NCBI GenBank assembly: GCA_000381565.1
Contig: KB906725.1
Coordinates: forward strand, 1,505,731-1,569,730
Length of the DNA stretch: 64,000 nt
Direction of reading: 5' to 3'
Origin: Oxalobacteraceae bacterium AB_14
GTDB taxonomy: Bacteria; Pseudomonadota; Gammaproteobacteria; Burkholderiales; Burkholderiaceae_D
The notes below the pieces were generated by a model, which saw only the letters and a list, made by a program, of their open reading frames with translations, was not told the origin of the DNA and did not search any database. The position numbers and the translations under genes are program-made. Below are positions 1-7,963 of this stretch, piece after piece. Position 1 is the stretch's first letter. Each line of letters starts with the position of its first letter.

Positions 1-222
1 GCGCATGTCTATACGCAGGATGTGGGAGCCGGAAGTCTACTGCTCCAACGACTGCAAAAGGCGCTTGATCTGATTGCGGAACAACCCGGAATCGGCACGC
101 CAACAAAGCAGAGAAACCTGCGTCGTTTTCCGATTCCGCGAACCGGCCATACAATTGAATACCGGGTTGGTCAAAGGGGAATCACCATCACTCGTTGGGT
201 GCGTCAAACACGCAAGTTCTAA
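1..222 (+). CDS. RelE/ParE-family toxin, C-terminal part (cut by window edge)
   Basis: The reading frame is open from base 1 and ends at the TAA at 220-222, giving 73 visible residues. The real start lies left of the window; a GTG at 22 is only an internal in-frame codon. The C-terminal half has the ParE/RelE look: a basic stretch (RNLRRFPIPR), then TIEYRV and a terminal ITRWVRQTRK. Family members are near 95 residues, so roughly 20 N-terminal residues should be missing. ParE toxins act on DNA gyrase and RelE toxins on ribosome-bound mRNA; which applies here cannot be told. Its antitoxin would lie outside the window. The last codons and the following 40 bases recur at 712-782. Confidence 0.7.
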   Translation, partial: AHVYTQDVGAGSLLLQRLQKALDLIAEQPGIGTPTKQRNLRRFPIPRTGHTIEYRVGQRGITITRWVRQTRKF

Positions 223-260
223 TTTTCAGTCGCCGCCGGCCGGGCCGGGGCGGCGCACCA
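190..260. repeat. 71-bp direct repeat, copy 1 (toxin 3' end plus sulfurtransferase 3' fragment)
   Basis: This stretch aligns without gaps to 712-782, with 14 mismatches in 71 positions by my count. Its left part is the end of the ParE-like gene. Its right part, read on the minus strand, gives WCAAPARPAAT, a near match to the WCADPARPVAT end of the sulfurtransferase at 741-1592. It therefore carries a broken scrap of a second sulfurtransferase gene. Confidence 0.75.
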
Positions 261-300
261 CCCTGCCAGCACCCTTGCATTAGGCGGCGCCGGGAGTACC

Positions 301-591
301 ATGGCGGTCGTGGACAGCGACCTAAATAAGCAGTCTGAAGCATTCGCTGCGCTCACCGCAGAGGATCGCGCTCGCCTTGAGCTGTTGGCTGCGCTCGCAC
401 AACTGAGTCCTGAGCATCTTTGGCAGGATGTCTGGCTTTACGGGTTTGATGATGTTGAGGAAGGAATTCTGGCGGACCTGGAAGCCGACGAGTATTTCAA
501 GCACAACGCCGGTATCGATAACGCCGAAGTCATGGCGGAAGCACGTCAGCTGATCGCCATCCATGGCAAGCGGAAACGCCGGATCGGGTAG
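301..591 (+). CDS. Hypothetical 96-residue protein, possibly a decayed antitoxin
   Basis: An ATG start gives an acidic, leucine-rich 96-residue protein with a basic tail (GKRKRRIG). I do not recognise the full-length family. The C-terminal segment (GILADLEADEY, then NAEVMAEARQL) is reminiscent of the end of ParD/StbD-type antitoxins, which typically read 'GIADxEAGR...HEEVMAEAR'. That resemblance is an inference. Directly after its TAG stop, in the same frame, comes a remnant of a ParE-type toxin (592-744), which fits an antitoxin-toxin order. There is no clear Shine-Dalgarno sequence; 'gggagt' ends 3 bases before the ATG. Confidence 0.5.
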   Translation: MAVVDSDLNKQSEAFAALTAEDRARLELLAALAQLSPEHLWQDVWLYGFDDVEEGILADLEADEYFKHNAGIDNAEVMAEARQLIAIHGKRKRRIG

Positions 592-744
592 TCTTCGGGT
601 GCGCTGGCTGCCCAGTGCGTGAAAAGCTTACTCCGGGTCGATCGTTTATATCGCGGCGCAGGATCGCCGCGCCGCATTGAGTACTATGTCGCCAACAACG
701 AGCTCAGAGTGACGCGCTGGGCACGTCAAACACGCAAGCGTTAA
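592..744 (+). pseudogene. Remnant of a ParE/RelE-family toxin
   Basis: The frame following the TAG at 589-591 runs open to a TAA at 742-744 without its own start codon. Its last third, RRIEYYVANN then LRVTRWARQTRKR, is clearly homologous to the end of the toxin at 1-222 (TIEYRVGQRG, ITRWVRQTRK). The N-terminal two thirds of a toxin are missing or unrecognisable. The stop overlaps the sulfurtransferase stop on the other strand through a shared TTAA. Confidence 0.6.
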
Positions 745-782
745 GCGCCAGTCGCCACCGGCCGCGCCGGGTCGGCGCACCA
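712..782. repeat. 71-bp direct repeat, copy 2
   Basis: Ungapped partner of 190-260 at about 80% identity. Here both halves are in their natural context: the toxin remnant end on the plus strand and the intact sulfurtransferase end on the minus strand. Confidence 0.75.
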
Positions 783-1592
783 TTCGCTCCAGGAACCGGG
801 GTAGAGCGCCGCTCCGCTCAGGCCGGCCACTTCCAATGCCAGCAGATTGTGGCAGGCCGTCACGCCCGAACCGCATTGCATGATCGCCTGCGGCGCGCTG
901 GCGAACAGCGGCGCGAATTCCTCCTTCAATTGCGCGGCGTCCTTGAAGCGGCCGTCGGCGTTCAGGTTGTCCTTGAAGAAGCGGTTCCTGGCGCCGGGAA
1001 TATGGCCGCCGACCGGATCGATGGTCTCGTTCTCGCCGCGATAACGGTCGGTCGCGCGCGCATCGACCACGGTGCGCGCCTGCGTGGCCAGGTTGGCCAC
1101 CACGTCCTCCACCGACACCGTCGGCACCAGCGACGGCTGCTCGTGGAGCGTGCCGCGCGCGCGCGAAACGACCGGCGTCACCATCGGCAAGCCCTGCGAC
1201 TGCCACGCGGCCAGGCCGCCGTCCAGCACCGCCACGGCCGGATGGCCTACCCAGCGCAGCAACCACCACAATCGCGCCGCGAACATGCCGCCATGCGCGT
1301 CATAGGCCACCACCTGCGTGTCGTCGTTGATGCCCCAGCCGCGCAAGGTCTCGATCAGCGCGGCGCGCTCCGGCAGCGGATGGCGGCCGCGGAACTTGCC
1401 GTCCACACCCTGCTTGGCGCCCGACAGATCGGTATCGATGTTGGCGAACTGCGCGTTCTGGATATGGCCGATGGCAAAGCCGTCGCGGCCCGCGTTGGGA
1501 CTCATCAGGTCGTGGCGGCAATCGAGTATCACCCAATTGTCGTCGGTCAGGTGCTGGGACAGTTCGGCTGCGCCGATCAGGGTGGTGTGCAT
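741..1592 (-). CDS. sseA: 3-mercaptopyruvate sulfurtransferase (tandem rhodanese domains)
   Basis: This 283-residue protein has two rhodanese domains, about residues 5-125 and 155-275. The catalytic loop reads C240-GSGVTA, the mercaptopyruvate sulfurtransferase form (thiosulfate-type rhodaneses usually read CRKGVTA). It should transfer sulfur from 3-mercaptopyruvate to cyanide or thiol acceptors in the cytoplasm. Domain 1 has the expected VILDCRHDL strand and VAYDAHGG loop, with no cysteine at the latter, which is normal for the inactive domain. Its stop is interlocked with that of the toxin remnant. The minus-strand sequence ahead of the ATG includes 'ccaaggaaacc', a modest ribosome site. 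Confidence 0.9.
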   Translation of the reverse strand: MHTTLIGAAELSQHLTDDNWVILDCRHDLMSPNAGRDGFAIGHIQNAQFANIDTDLSGAKQGVDGKFRGRHPLPERAALIETLRGWGINDDTQVVAYDAHGGMFAARLWWLLRWVGHPAVAVLDGGLAAWQSQGLPMVTPVVSRARGTLHEQPSLVPTVSVEDVVANLATQARTVVDARATDRYRGENETIDPVGGHIPGARNRFFKDNLNADGRFKDAAQLKEEFAPLFASAPQAIMQCGSGVTACHNLLALEVAGLSGAALYPGSWSEWCADPARPVATGA

Positions 1593-1610
1593 GTTCCGGG
1601 TTTCCTTGGA

Positions 1611-1707
1611 GGTTGTTTCAACATGCCCGCAGCGAGGCGCAGCGACGAAGGCAGTGCGCCTGCACGGCGAGGAGCTGTAACGAAGCTGTGGGCATGTTGA
1701 AACGGCC
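1611..1707. repeat. 97-bp inverted-repeat element between sseA and the EamA gene
   Basis: The ends are 23-bp inverted repeats with 3 mismatches: 1611-1633 and 1685-1707, including a perfect 14-mer gtttcaacatgccc / gggcatgttgaaac. The interior is GC-rich and contains a further small dyad (ggcgc...gcgcc). It fills almost the whole gap downstream of the EamA gene and upstream of sseA, both minus strand. It could be a small non-autonomous repeat element or a folded RNA. It lacks a terminal U-run, so a simple terminator is unlikely. Confidence 0.5.
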
Positions 1708-1709
1708 TC

Positions 1710-2633
1710 TTAAACTTCGCTGGCTATCGGATCGGTAATGGCTATCGCCTTACCGCGCTCGGTGTTACGCGTATTGTAAAACGTTGTGGCGACGCCGGAC
1801 GCCAGTATCACGCCTATGCCGGCCCAGCTATGCCAGCTGAACACGTCGCCGAACACCAGCACGCCCCAGACGCTGGAAAACACGATGCCGGTGTACTGCA
1901 GATTGGCCACCACCAAGGTCTGCCCCAGGCGATAGGCGCGCGTCATGGCGATCTGCGCGCTGGTGGCGCAGATGCCGATGCCCAGCAACAGCAAGCCGCC
2001 GTGCACACTGGTGATCGGATGCCACAGCGCGCCCTGGTCGCCGGCAAACACGAAATTGCCGGCGATGCCGGCCAGCAGGTTCATGATCGAGAAGTAGAAC
2101 ACCACGCGGTTCTCCGGCTCGCCGGCCAGCCCCAGCTTGCGCACCTGCATATAGGCCATGGCCGACAGCACGCTGGAGCTGAGCGCGATCAGCGCCGGCG
2201 TCAGTTGATGCGAATGGAAGGCCGGCTGCAGCAGCAAGGTGACGCCGACAAAGCTCATGCCGACCGCCGCCAGCAGCGGCCACTTGACCTGGTTCTTGGC
2301 ATGCCACCAGCCCAGCGCGAACAGCCACACGGCGATCCAGATCGGCGCCATGTAGTTGAGCGTCATGGCGGTGGCCAGCGGCAGCTTGGCGATGGCGTAG
2401 AACCACAGCCACAGCGACACCACGCCGACCAGCCCGCGCCACAAGTGGGCGCCCGGCATGCTGGTGGTGAATTTACCGCCTTGAAGCTTGATGATGGTGA
2501 ACAGCACGCTCACGCCGACCACGCCGCGGTACATCACGATTTCGGATGTGGAGAACTGCTCCGAGGCCAGCTTCACGCACACCCCCATGGCGGCGAACAT
2601 GAAACTTGCGAACAACATCCAAAGTGACTGCAT
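1710..2633 (-). CDS. DMT-superfamily (EamA) transporter
   Basis: A 307-residue integral membrane protein with about ten hydrophobic segments and the two-fold EamA repeat. The N-terminal helix runs into GVCVKLASEQFST, and the second repeat starts near LIALSSSVLSAMAYMQVRK. EamA proteins are drug/metabolite exporters or importers of the inner membrane; the substrate cannot be predicted. The start ATG lies 8 bases from the stop of the upstream Rieske oxygenase gene on the same strand, so the two are probably co-transcribed. Confidence 0.85.
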   Translation of the reverse strand: MQSLWMLFASFMFAAMGVCVKLASEQFSTSEIVMYRGVVGVSVLFTIIKLQGGKFTTSMPGAHLWRGLVGVVSLWLWFYAIAKLPLATAMTLNYMAPIWIAVWLFALGWWHAKNQVKWPLLAAVGMSFVGVTLLLQPAFHSHQLTPALIALSSSVLSAMAYMQVRKLGLAGEPENRVVFYFSIMNLLAGIAGNFVFAGDQGALWHPITSVHGGLLLLGIGICATSAQIAMTRAYRLGQTLVVANLQYTGIVFSSVWGVLVFGDVFSWHSWAGIGVILASGVATTFYNTRNTERGKAIAITDPIASEV

Positions 2634-2640
2634 CGGTTTC

Positions 2641-3741
2641 CTATAAATCGATATTGGCCCGGTACCACTCGTGGAAGTGCTGCATGCCGTCTTCCATCGG
2701 CGACTGGTAGGGACCGGCGTCGCTGGTGCCGCGCTGCATCAGCACCTTGCGGCCGGCGTCCATGCGCAGGCCGATCTCGTCGTCCTCGGCGCAGGTTTCA
2801 AAGTAGGCCGCGCGTTCCGCCTCGATGAATTCGCGCTCGAACAGCACGATTTCCTCGGGATAGTAGAACTCGACCACGTTCCTGGTGCGCTGCGGGCCGT
2901 CCGGCCACAGCGTCGAGACGATCAGCACATGCGGATACCACTCGACCATGATGTTCGGATACAGCGTCAGCCAGATCGCGCCATACGGTGGCGGTTCGCC
3001 GCCGCGGAACTTGAGCACCTGCTCCTGCCAGCGCTTGTAGATCTCCGAGCCGGACTTCTGCAAGCCCTTGTTGACGCCGACCGTCTGCACGCTGTAGTCG
3101 CGGCCGAATTCCCAGCGCAGGTCTTCGCAGCTGACGAAGCCGCCCAGGCCCGGATGGAAGGGCTCGACGTGATAGTCTTCCAGGTAGACTTCAATGAAAG
3201 TCTTCCAGTTGTAGTTGCAGGTCTGGACTTCGACGTGGTCGAACATATAGCCGGAGAAATCAAGGTCTTTGGTGACCGAGAGTTCGGACAGCTTTTCCAT
3301 GACGTTGTAGCCGTTCTGCTCGAACAGCAGGCCGTTCCAGTTTTGCAGCCTGGTCTTGGGCAGGTTCAGGCACGGCGTCTCCGGGAAGTGCGGCGCGCCG
3401 ATCAGCTCCCCCTTGAGGTCGTAGGTCCAGCGGTGCAGCGGGCAGACGATGTTGTTGGCGTTGCCGCGGCCGTTGAACATCAGCGCCTGGCGGTGGCGGC
3501 AGACGTTGGACAGCAGCTCCAGGCCGTTTGCGTTGCGCACCAGCATACGCCCTTCGTTTTCGGAAACGAGGGTCGCGAAGTCGCCGACGTTCGGCACCAT
3601 CAGCTCGTGCCCGATGTAGCGCGGGCCGGCCTGAAACAATTGCTGCATTTCCCGCTGCAGTAGCGCTTCGTCAAAGTAGACGTCAACCGGAAGTTGCGCG
3701 TGTGGACGCGCCAGCTTGGCGTGGGTACCCAGATCGGACAT
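2641..3741 (-). CDS. Rieske-type aromatic ring-hydroxylating oxygenase, alpha subunit
   Basis: With the start at 3741 the protein has 366 residues. That ATG has an 'aaggggggt' Shine-Dalgarno, and a frame start at 3801 lacks one. The Rieske [2Fe-2S] ligands are visible as C81-x-H83 and C100-xx-H103. The mononuclear iron site follows in the catalytic domain as YLEDYHVEPFH, with H191 and H196 and a nearby Asp. Such enzymes need a separate reductase, and none is encoded nearby. The substrate is unknown. It is divergent from the isoprenoid operon (xseB-ispA-dxs), which makes an isoprenoid-derived substrate conceivable, but this is only an inference. Confidence 0.88.
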   Translation of the reverse strand: MSDLGTHAKLARPHAQLPVDVYFDEALLQREMQQLFQAGPRYIGHELMVPNVGDFATLVSENEGRMLVRNANGLELLSNVCRHRQALMFNGRGNANNIVCPLHRWTYDLKGELIGAPHFPETPCLNLPKTRLQNWNGLLFEQNGYNVMEKLSELSVTKDLDFSGYMFDHVEVQTCNYNWKTFIEVYLEDYHVEPFHPGLGGFVSCEDLRWEFGRDYSVQTVGVNKGLQKSGSEIYKRWQEQVLKFRGGEPPPYGAIWLTLYPNIMVEWYPHVLIVSTLWPDGPQRTRNVVEFYYPEEIVLFEREFIEAERAAYFETCAEDDEIGLRMDAGRKVLMQRGTSDAGPYQSPMEDGMQHFHEWYRANIDL

Positions 3742-4071
3742 CCCAACCCCCCTTAATATGTGCACCAAAGAGAGACAGAATCCGTAAAGACCTGAATTCA
3801 AAGTTGTTGAAAATGGTATTTCGGACAGAACCGGAGATTATACCGCGTTTCTCCCCGTTCCAGCGGACTGCCGTGCCCGTTTGTAAGTGTATTTATATGC
3901 GTATCATTGCAATAAACGCATGCTTGTGCGGGATATGGGGACGATTGCGATAAAATCCATACTTTACGCCCCCTGCCTGGCCGCTATAGTTCCACCGGAT
4001 AAGGTGGTTTGTTCTAAAATAACGGGCTACACTGCGCTGGCACGTGTTTTTGCCTTGAAACCTGAGTGACT
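3742..4071. other. 330-bp divergent intergenic region (Rieske oxygenase / xseB)
   Basis: It has no convincing gene. It is more AT-rich than its surroundings and must carry promoters for both sides. On the minus strand a perfect TATAAT lies at 3842-3837, but no good -35 accompanies it. On the plus strand the best candidate is TTTACG (3963-3968), 16 bases, TATAGT (3985-3990). Short frames crossing it have no ribosome site or homology that I can recognise. Confidence 0.6.
3963..3990 (+). promoter_or_regulatory. Candidate sigma-70 promoter of xseB-ispA-dxs
   Basis: TTTACG and TATAGT hexamers are separated by 16 bases and sit about 80 bases before the xseB ATG. It is supported only by match to the consensus and by position. 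Confidence 0.35.
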
Positions 4072-4329
4072 ATGTCTAAGAAATTAACTGCCGACGCGAC
4101 CGCCGCCGCCCCCGTCTCGTTTGAAGTAGCGATGGCGGAACTGGCGCAGCTGGTTGCACAAATGGAGGCAGGCCAACTGCCGCTGGAAGCCTCGGTTGCC
4201 GCCTATGCGCGCGGCTCGGAGCTGGTGAAGTTCTGCGCCGCCCAGCTGGAAAAAGTGGAATCCCAGGTCAAGGTGCTGGAAGGCGACATGCTCAAGCCTT
4301 ACACGGAAGCCGGCGAGGCCGAACAATGA
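4072..4329 (+). CDS. xseB: Exodeoxyribonuclease VII small subunit
   Basis: An 85-residue protein from ATG 4072; a GTG six bases earlier is less likely. It has the XseB signature: FEVAMAELAQLVAQMEAGQLPLE followed by the helix SVAAYARGSELVKFCAAQLE. XseB binds XseA to form exonuclease VII, which degrades single-stranded DNA. The xseA gene is not in the window. The stop overlaps the ispA ATG by four bases (ATGA), so translation is coupled. The xseB-ispA-dxs order is common in proteobacteria. Confidence 0.93.
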   Translation: MSKKLTADATAAAPVSFEVAMAELAQLVAQMEAGQLPLEASVAAYARGSELVKFCAAQLEKVESQVKVLEGDMLKPYTEAGEAEQ

Positions 4330-5228
4330 ACGGCGCCTTCGACGATTGGATGAAGACCGTGCAGGCGGCGTCGGAAAACGATTTATCCGCTTATTTACCC
4401 ACTTCGCTGCCCGCCGCCACGGTGGTGCCGGCCAAGCTGCACGCGGCGATGCGCTATGCGCTGCTGGGCGGCGGCAAGCGCGTACGTCCGTTGCTGGTGT
4501 ACGCGGCCGGCGCGCTGTTCGGCGCCGACGCGGCCATCCTGAGCCGCGCCGCCGCGGCGCTGGAAATGATCCACGCCTATTCGCTGGTGCACGACGACAT
4601 GCCGTGCATGGACGACGATGAACTGCGCCGCGGCAAGCCGACGGTGCACGTGGCCTACGACGAGGCGACCGCGCTGCTGGTCGGCGACGCGCTGCAATCG
4701 CAGGCCTTCCTGGTGCTGTCCGAGGCCGACACGATTCCGCCGGCGCGCCAGCTGGCGATGCTGCGTCTGCTGGCGCACGCGTCCGGCTCGGCGGGCATGT
4801 GCGGCGGCCAGGCGATCGATCTCGACAGCGTGGGCCTGAGCCTGACGCTGGCACAGCTGGAGCAGATGCACCAGCTCAAGACCGGCGCGCTGCTGCGCGC
4901 CGCGGTGGTACTGGGCGCGCTGGCCGGCAAGGATCTCGATCCGGCCGAACTGGGCGCGCTGAACGACTATGCGCGCGCCATCGGCCTGGCATTCCAGGTG
5001 GTGGACGACGTGCTCGACGCCACGGCCGATTCGGCCACGCTGGGCAAGACCGCCGGCAAGGACGCCGCCGACAACAAGCCGACCTATGTCTCGATCCTGG
5101 GTCTGGAACCGTCGCGCGCGTTGGCGCAACAATTACGGCTCGACGCGCACGCAGCGCTCGCGCCGTTTGGAGAAAAAGCTCTGCGGTTACGCGAACTCGC
5201 GGATTTGATCGTGCAGCGGAAGGCATAA
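4326..5228 (+). CDS. ispA: Farnesyl diphosphate synthase (short-chain polyprenyl synthase)
   Basis: This 300-residue class I trans-prenyltransferase condenses isopentenyl and allylic diphosphates to farnesyl diphosphate. The first aspartate-rich motif is at about 90-97 (DDMPCMDDD, the bacterial form with two inserted residues) and is followed by RRGKPT. The second is VVDDVLD near residue 225. GGGKRVRP at 48-55 binds the diphosphate. It is coupled to xseB by ATGA and followed directly by dxs, which supplies its precursor pathway. Confidence 0.93.
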   Translation: MNGAFDDWMKTVQAASENDLSAYLPTSLPAATVVPAKLHAAMRYALLGGGKRVRPLLVYAAGALFGADAAILSRAAAALEMIHAYSLVHDDMPCMDDDELRRGKPTVHVAYDEATALLVGDALQSQAFLVLSEADTIPPARQLAMLRLLAHASGSAGMCGGQAIDLDSVGLSLTLAQLEQMHQLKTGALLRAAVVLGALAGKDLDPAELGALNDYARAIGLAFQVVDDVLDATADSATLGKTAGKDAADNKPTYVSILGLEPSRALAQQLRLDAHAALAPFGEKALRLRELADLIVQRKA

Positions 5229-7100
5229 ATGAAATTGCTCGAAAACATAGACTCACCGGCGGATGTGCGCAAACTGGCGCGCACCCAGCTGACGCCGCTC
5301 GCGCATGAACTGCGCAGCTACCTGCTCGATTCGGTCTCGAAGACCGGCGGCCACCTGTCGTCCAACCTGGGCACGGTCGAGCTGACCGTGGCGCTGCACT
5401 ACGTGTTCAACACGCCGCACGACCGCATCGTGTGGGACGTCGGCCACCAGACCTATTCGCACAAGATCCTCACCGGCCGCCGCGAGCGCATGCACACGCT
5501 GCGCCAGCTGAACGGCATCTCGGGCTTCCCCAAGCGCGACGAAAGCGAGTACGACACCTTCGGCACCGCGCACTCGTCGACCTCGATCTCGGCGGCGCTG
5601 GGCATGGCGCAGGCGGCCAAGATCAAGGGCGAGCACCGCCACGCGATCGCCGTGATCGGCGACGGCTCGATGACGGCCGGCATGGCCTTTGAAGCGCTGA
5701 ACAACGCCGGCGTGCAGGAAGACGTCAATCTGCTGGTGATCCTGAACGACAACGACATGTCGATCTCGCCGCCGGTGGGCGCGCTGAACCGCTATCTGGC
5801 GCGTTTGATGTCGGGGCAGTTCTACGCCGCCGCCAAGAACGTCGGCAAGTCCGTGCTGCCCGGCCCGGTGCTGGAGCTGGCCAAGCGGCTGGAAGAGCAC
5901 GCCAAGGGCATGGTGGTTCCGGCCACCATGTTCGAGGAGTTCGGCTTCAACTACATCGGCCCGATCGACGGCCACGACCTCGAATCGCTGATCCCTACGC
6001 TGCAAAACATCAAGCAGCTCAAGGGCCCGCAGTTCCTGCACGTGGTGACCAAGAAGGGCCAGGGCTACAAGCTGGCCGAGGCCGATCCGGTGCTGTACCA
6101 CGGTCCGGGCAAGTTCAACCCGGCCGAAGGCTTCAAGCCGGCCGTGGCGTCGGGCAAGGTCAGCTACACGGAAGTATTCGGCAACTGGCTGTGCGACATG
6201 GCCGCCGCCGACAAGCGCCTGGTCGGCATCACGCCCGCCATGCGCGAAGGCTCGGGCATGGTCGGTTTCGAGCAGAAGTTCCCGGACCGCTATTTCGACG
6301 TCGGCATCGCCGAGCAGCACGCCGTAACCTTCGGCGCCGGCCTGGCCTGCGAAGGGCTCAAGCCGGTGGTGGCGATCTACTCCACCTTCCTGCAGCGCGG
6401 CTACGACCAGCTGATCCACGACGTCGCGCTGCAAAACCTGGACGTGACGTTCGCGCTGGACCGCGCGGGCCTGGTGGGCGCCGACGGCGCCACCCACGCC
6501 GGCAACTACGACATGGCCTACCTGCGCTGCATTCCGAACATGGTGGTCATGGCCGCCTCGGATGAAAACGAATGCCGCCAGATGCTGACCACCGGCTACC
6601 AGTACCAGGGGCCGGCGGCGATCCGCTACCCACGCGGCGCCGGCGCCGGCGCGGCGATCAAGCCGGAGTTGACCACGATTGAGATCGGCAAGGGCGAAAT
6701 CAAGCGCAAGGGCCAGAAGATTGCCATTTTGGCCTTCGGCTCGATGGTGACGCCTGCTGTGGCCGCCGGCGAGGCGCTGGACGCCACGGTCGCCAACATG
6801 CGCTTCGTCAAGCCGCTGGACGTGGAACTGGTCAAGCAGCTGGCGGCCGAACATGATTACCTGGTGACGGTGGAAGAGGGCTCCATCATGGGCGGCGCCG
6901 GTTCCGCCGTGGCCGAAGCGCTGGCCGCCGAAGGCGTCGTCAAGCCATTGCAGATGCTGGGCCTGCCGGACAAGTTCATCGACCACGGCGACCCGGCCAA
7001 GCTGCTCGCCAGCGTCGGCCTGGACGCGGCCGGCATCACCGCCTCGATCCAGCAGCGCCACGCCGCCGCCGAGCCGCGCCTGGTGGTCAACAACGGCTAA
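5229..7100 (+). CDS. dxs: 1-deoxy-D-xylulose-5-phosphate synthase
   Basis: A 623-residue thiamine-diphosphate enzyme that makes DXP from pyruvate and glyceraldehyde 3-phosphate, the first step of the MEP pathway. Visible landmarks are HQTYSHKILTGR, the cofactor motif GDGSMTAGMAFEALNN near residues 150-165, and DRAGLVGADGATHAG in the pyrimidine-binding domain. The C-terminal transketolase domain is complete. The ATG follows the ispA TAA with no gap. A strong terminator lies 21 bases after the stop. Confidence 0.96.
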   Translation: MKLLENIDSPADVRKLARTQLTPLAHELRSYLLDSVSKTGGHLSSNLGTVELTVALHYVFNTPHDRIVWDVGHQTYSHKILTGRRERMHTLRQLNGISGFPKRDESEYDTFGTAHSSTSISAALGMAQAAKIKGEHRHAIAVIGDGSMTAGMAFEALNNAGVQEDVNLLVILNDNDMSISPPVGALNRYLARLMSGQFYAAAKNVGKSVLPGPVLELAKRLEEHAKGMVVPATMFEEFGFNYIGPIDGHDLESLIPTLQNIKQLKGPQFLHVVTKKGQGYKLAEADPVLYHGPGKFNPAEGFKPAVASGKVSYTEVFGNWLCDMAAADKRLVGITPAMREGSGMVGFEQKFPDRYFDVGIAEQHAVTFGAGLACEGLKPVVAIYSTFLQRGYDQLIHDVALQNLDVTFALDRAGLVGADGATHAGNYDMAYLRCIPNMVVMAASDENECRQMLTTGYQYQGPAAIRYPRGAGAGAAIKPELTTIEIGKGEIKRKGQKIAILAFGSMVTPAVAAGEALDATVANMRFVKPLDVELVKQLAAEHDYLVTVEEGSIMGGAGSAVAEALAAEGVVKPLQMLGLPDKFIDHGDPAKLLASVGLDAAGITASIQQRHAAAEPRLVVNNG

Positions 7101-7121
7101 AGACCGTTGCTGTTACGCTCA

Positions 7122-7145
7122 AAGCCGCCTCAGGGCGGCTTTTTT
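7122..7145 (+). terminator. Rho-independent terminator of xseB-ispA-dxs
   Basis: The stem aagccgcc / ggcggctt (7122-7129 and 7134-7141) has a 4-base loop and runs straight into a T-tract. Confidence 0.85.
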
Positions 7146-7206
7146 CTTGCCTGCTGCAAGAATGCGACCTATATTGGTATAAACAGTTTATTCGGTTTAT
7201 CTCGCC

Positions 7207-7959
7207 ATGCATGCCGCCGCCTCCCTGTTTGCCGTATTGCTGTCCGTTTGCGGGACTGCGGGCGCGCAGGTGCCGGAATCGGGCCGGGCGCAGGAATTGC
7301 GTTTCAGCGCCGAGGAAGTGGCCAGCACGGTGGAAGACCGCTATATCGACCGCGTGGTCGGCCTGGCGGCTGCCGGGCGCCTGGACGACGACCGCGTCTT
7401 GCTGGCGCGGCTGCAAGCCATCGGCGCGGGCCTGATACGCGCCGCCGTGGCGCTGAAGCCGGAAGCGGCCCGGTGGGAGTGGGAGTTCCATACCACCAGC
7501 GACACCGACGTCGACGCCATCTGCATGGCCGGCGGCAAAATCCTGGTGGGCAGCGCGTTTGTGCGCCAGTTGGCGTTGAACGACGGCGAACTGGCCACCC
7601 TGCTGGGCCACGAGGTCGCCCACGCGGTGGCCGAACATCACCGCGAAACCTTGTCGGAGGCGCTATTCCTGAACCGTTATCCGGTGGTGCCGCTGGAGGT
7701 GGTGATGGAGCGGCTGGAAAGCGACCTGTCGATGCAGATCCGCCTGTCCAAGCTATCGAGCATGCAGGAATCGGAGGCGGACCAGCTGGGCATGGTGCTG
7801 GCCCACCGCGCCGGCTGGCCGGCGGCCGACATGGTCAGCTTCTACCGCAAGCTGTCCACCGGCGACCAGGCGGCGCTGGTGTCCTCCGCCTATCCGGCCA
7901 GCAGCTCGCGCCTGAGCATGGCCAAGGGCATGGCGCTGCTGTTCCAGTCCGACCGTTAA
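7207..7959 (+). CDS. M48-family metalloprotease, exported
   Basis: A 250-residue protein with a likely signal peptide (about residues 1-20, ending AGA-Q). The zinc-binding HEVAH is at 135-139, and the third ligand glutamate is in MQESEADQLG near 195. This is the Peptidase_M48 arrangement seen in Oma1/LoiP/BepA-like enzymes. It is shorter than BepA and has no TPR tail, so it resembles the small periplasmic LoiP-like quality-control proteases. It stands alone, between the dxs terminator and a convergent gene. Confidence 0.85.
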   Translation: MHAAASLFAVLLSVCGTAGAQVPESGRAQELRFSAEEVASTVEDRYIDRVVGLAAAGRLDDDRVLLARLQAIGAGLIRAAVALKPEAARWEWEFHTTSDTDVDAICMAGGKILVGSAFVRQLALNDGELATLLGHEVAHAVAEHHRETLSEALFLNRYPVVPLEVVMERLESDLSMQIRLSKLSSMQESEADQLGMVLAHRAGWPAADMVSFYRKLSTGDQAALVSSAYPASSSRLSMAKGMALLFQSDR

Positions 7960-7963
7960 GCCT

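Noticed and set aside
5253..7061. 602-residue antisense open frame over dxs
   Set aside because: Third-position GC shadow; its sequence is His/Arg/Val repeats and the plus-strand dxs is certain.
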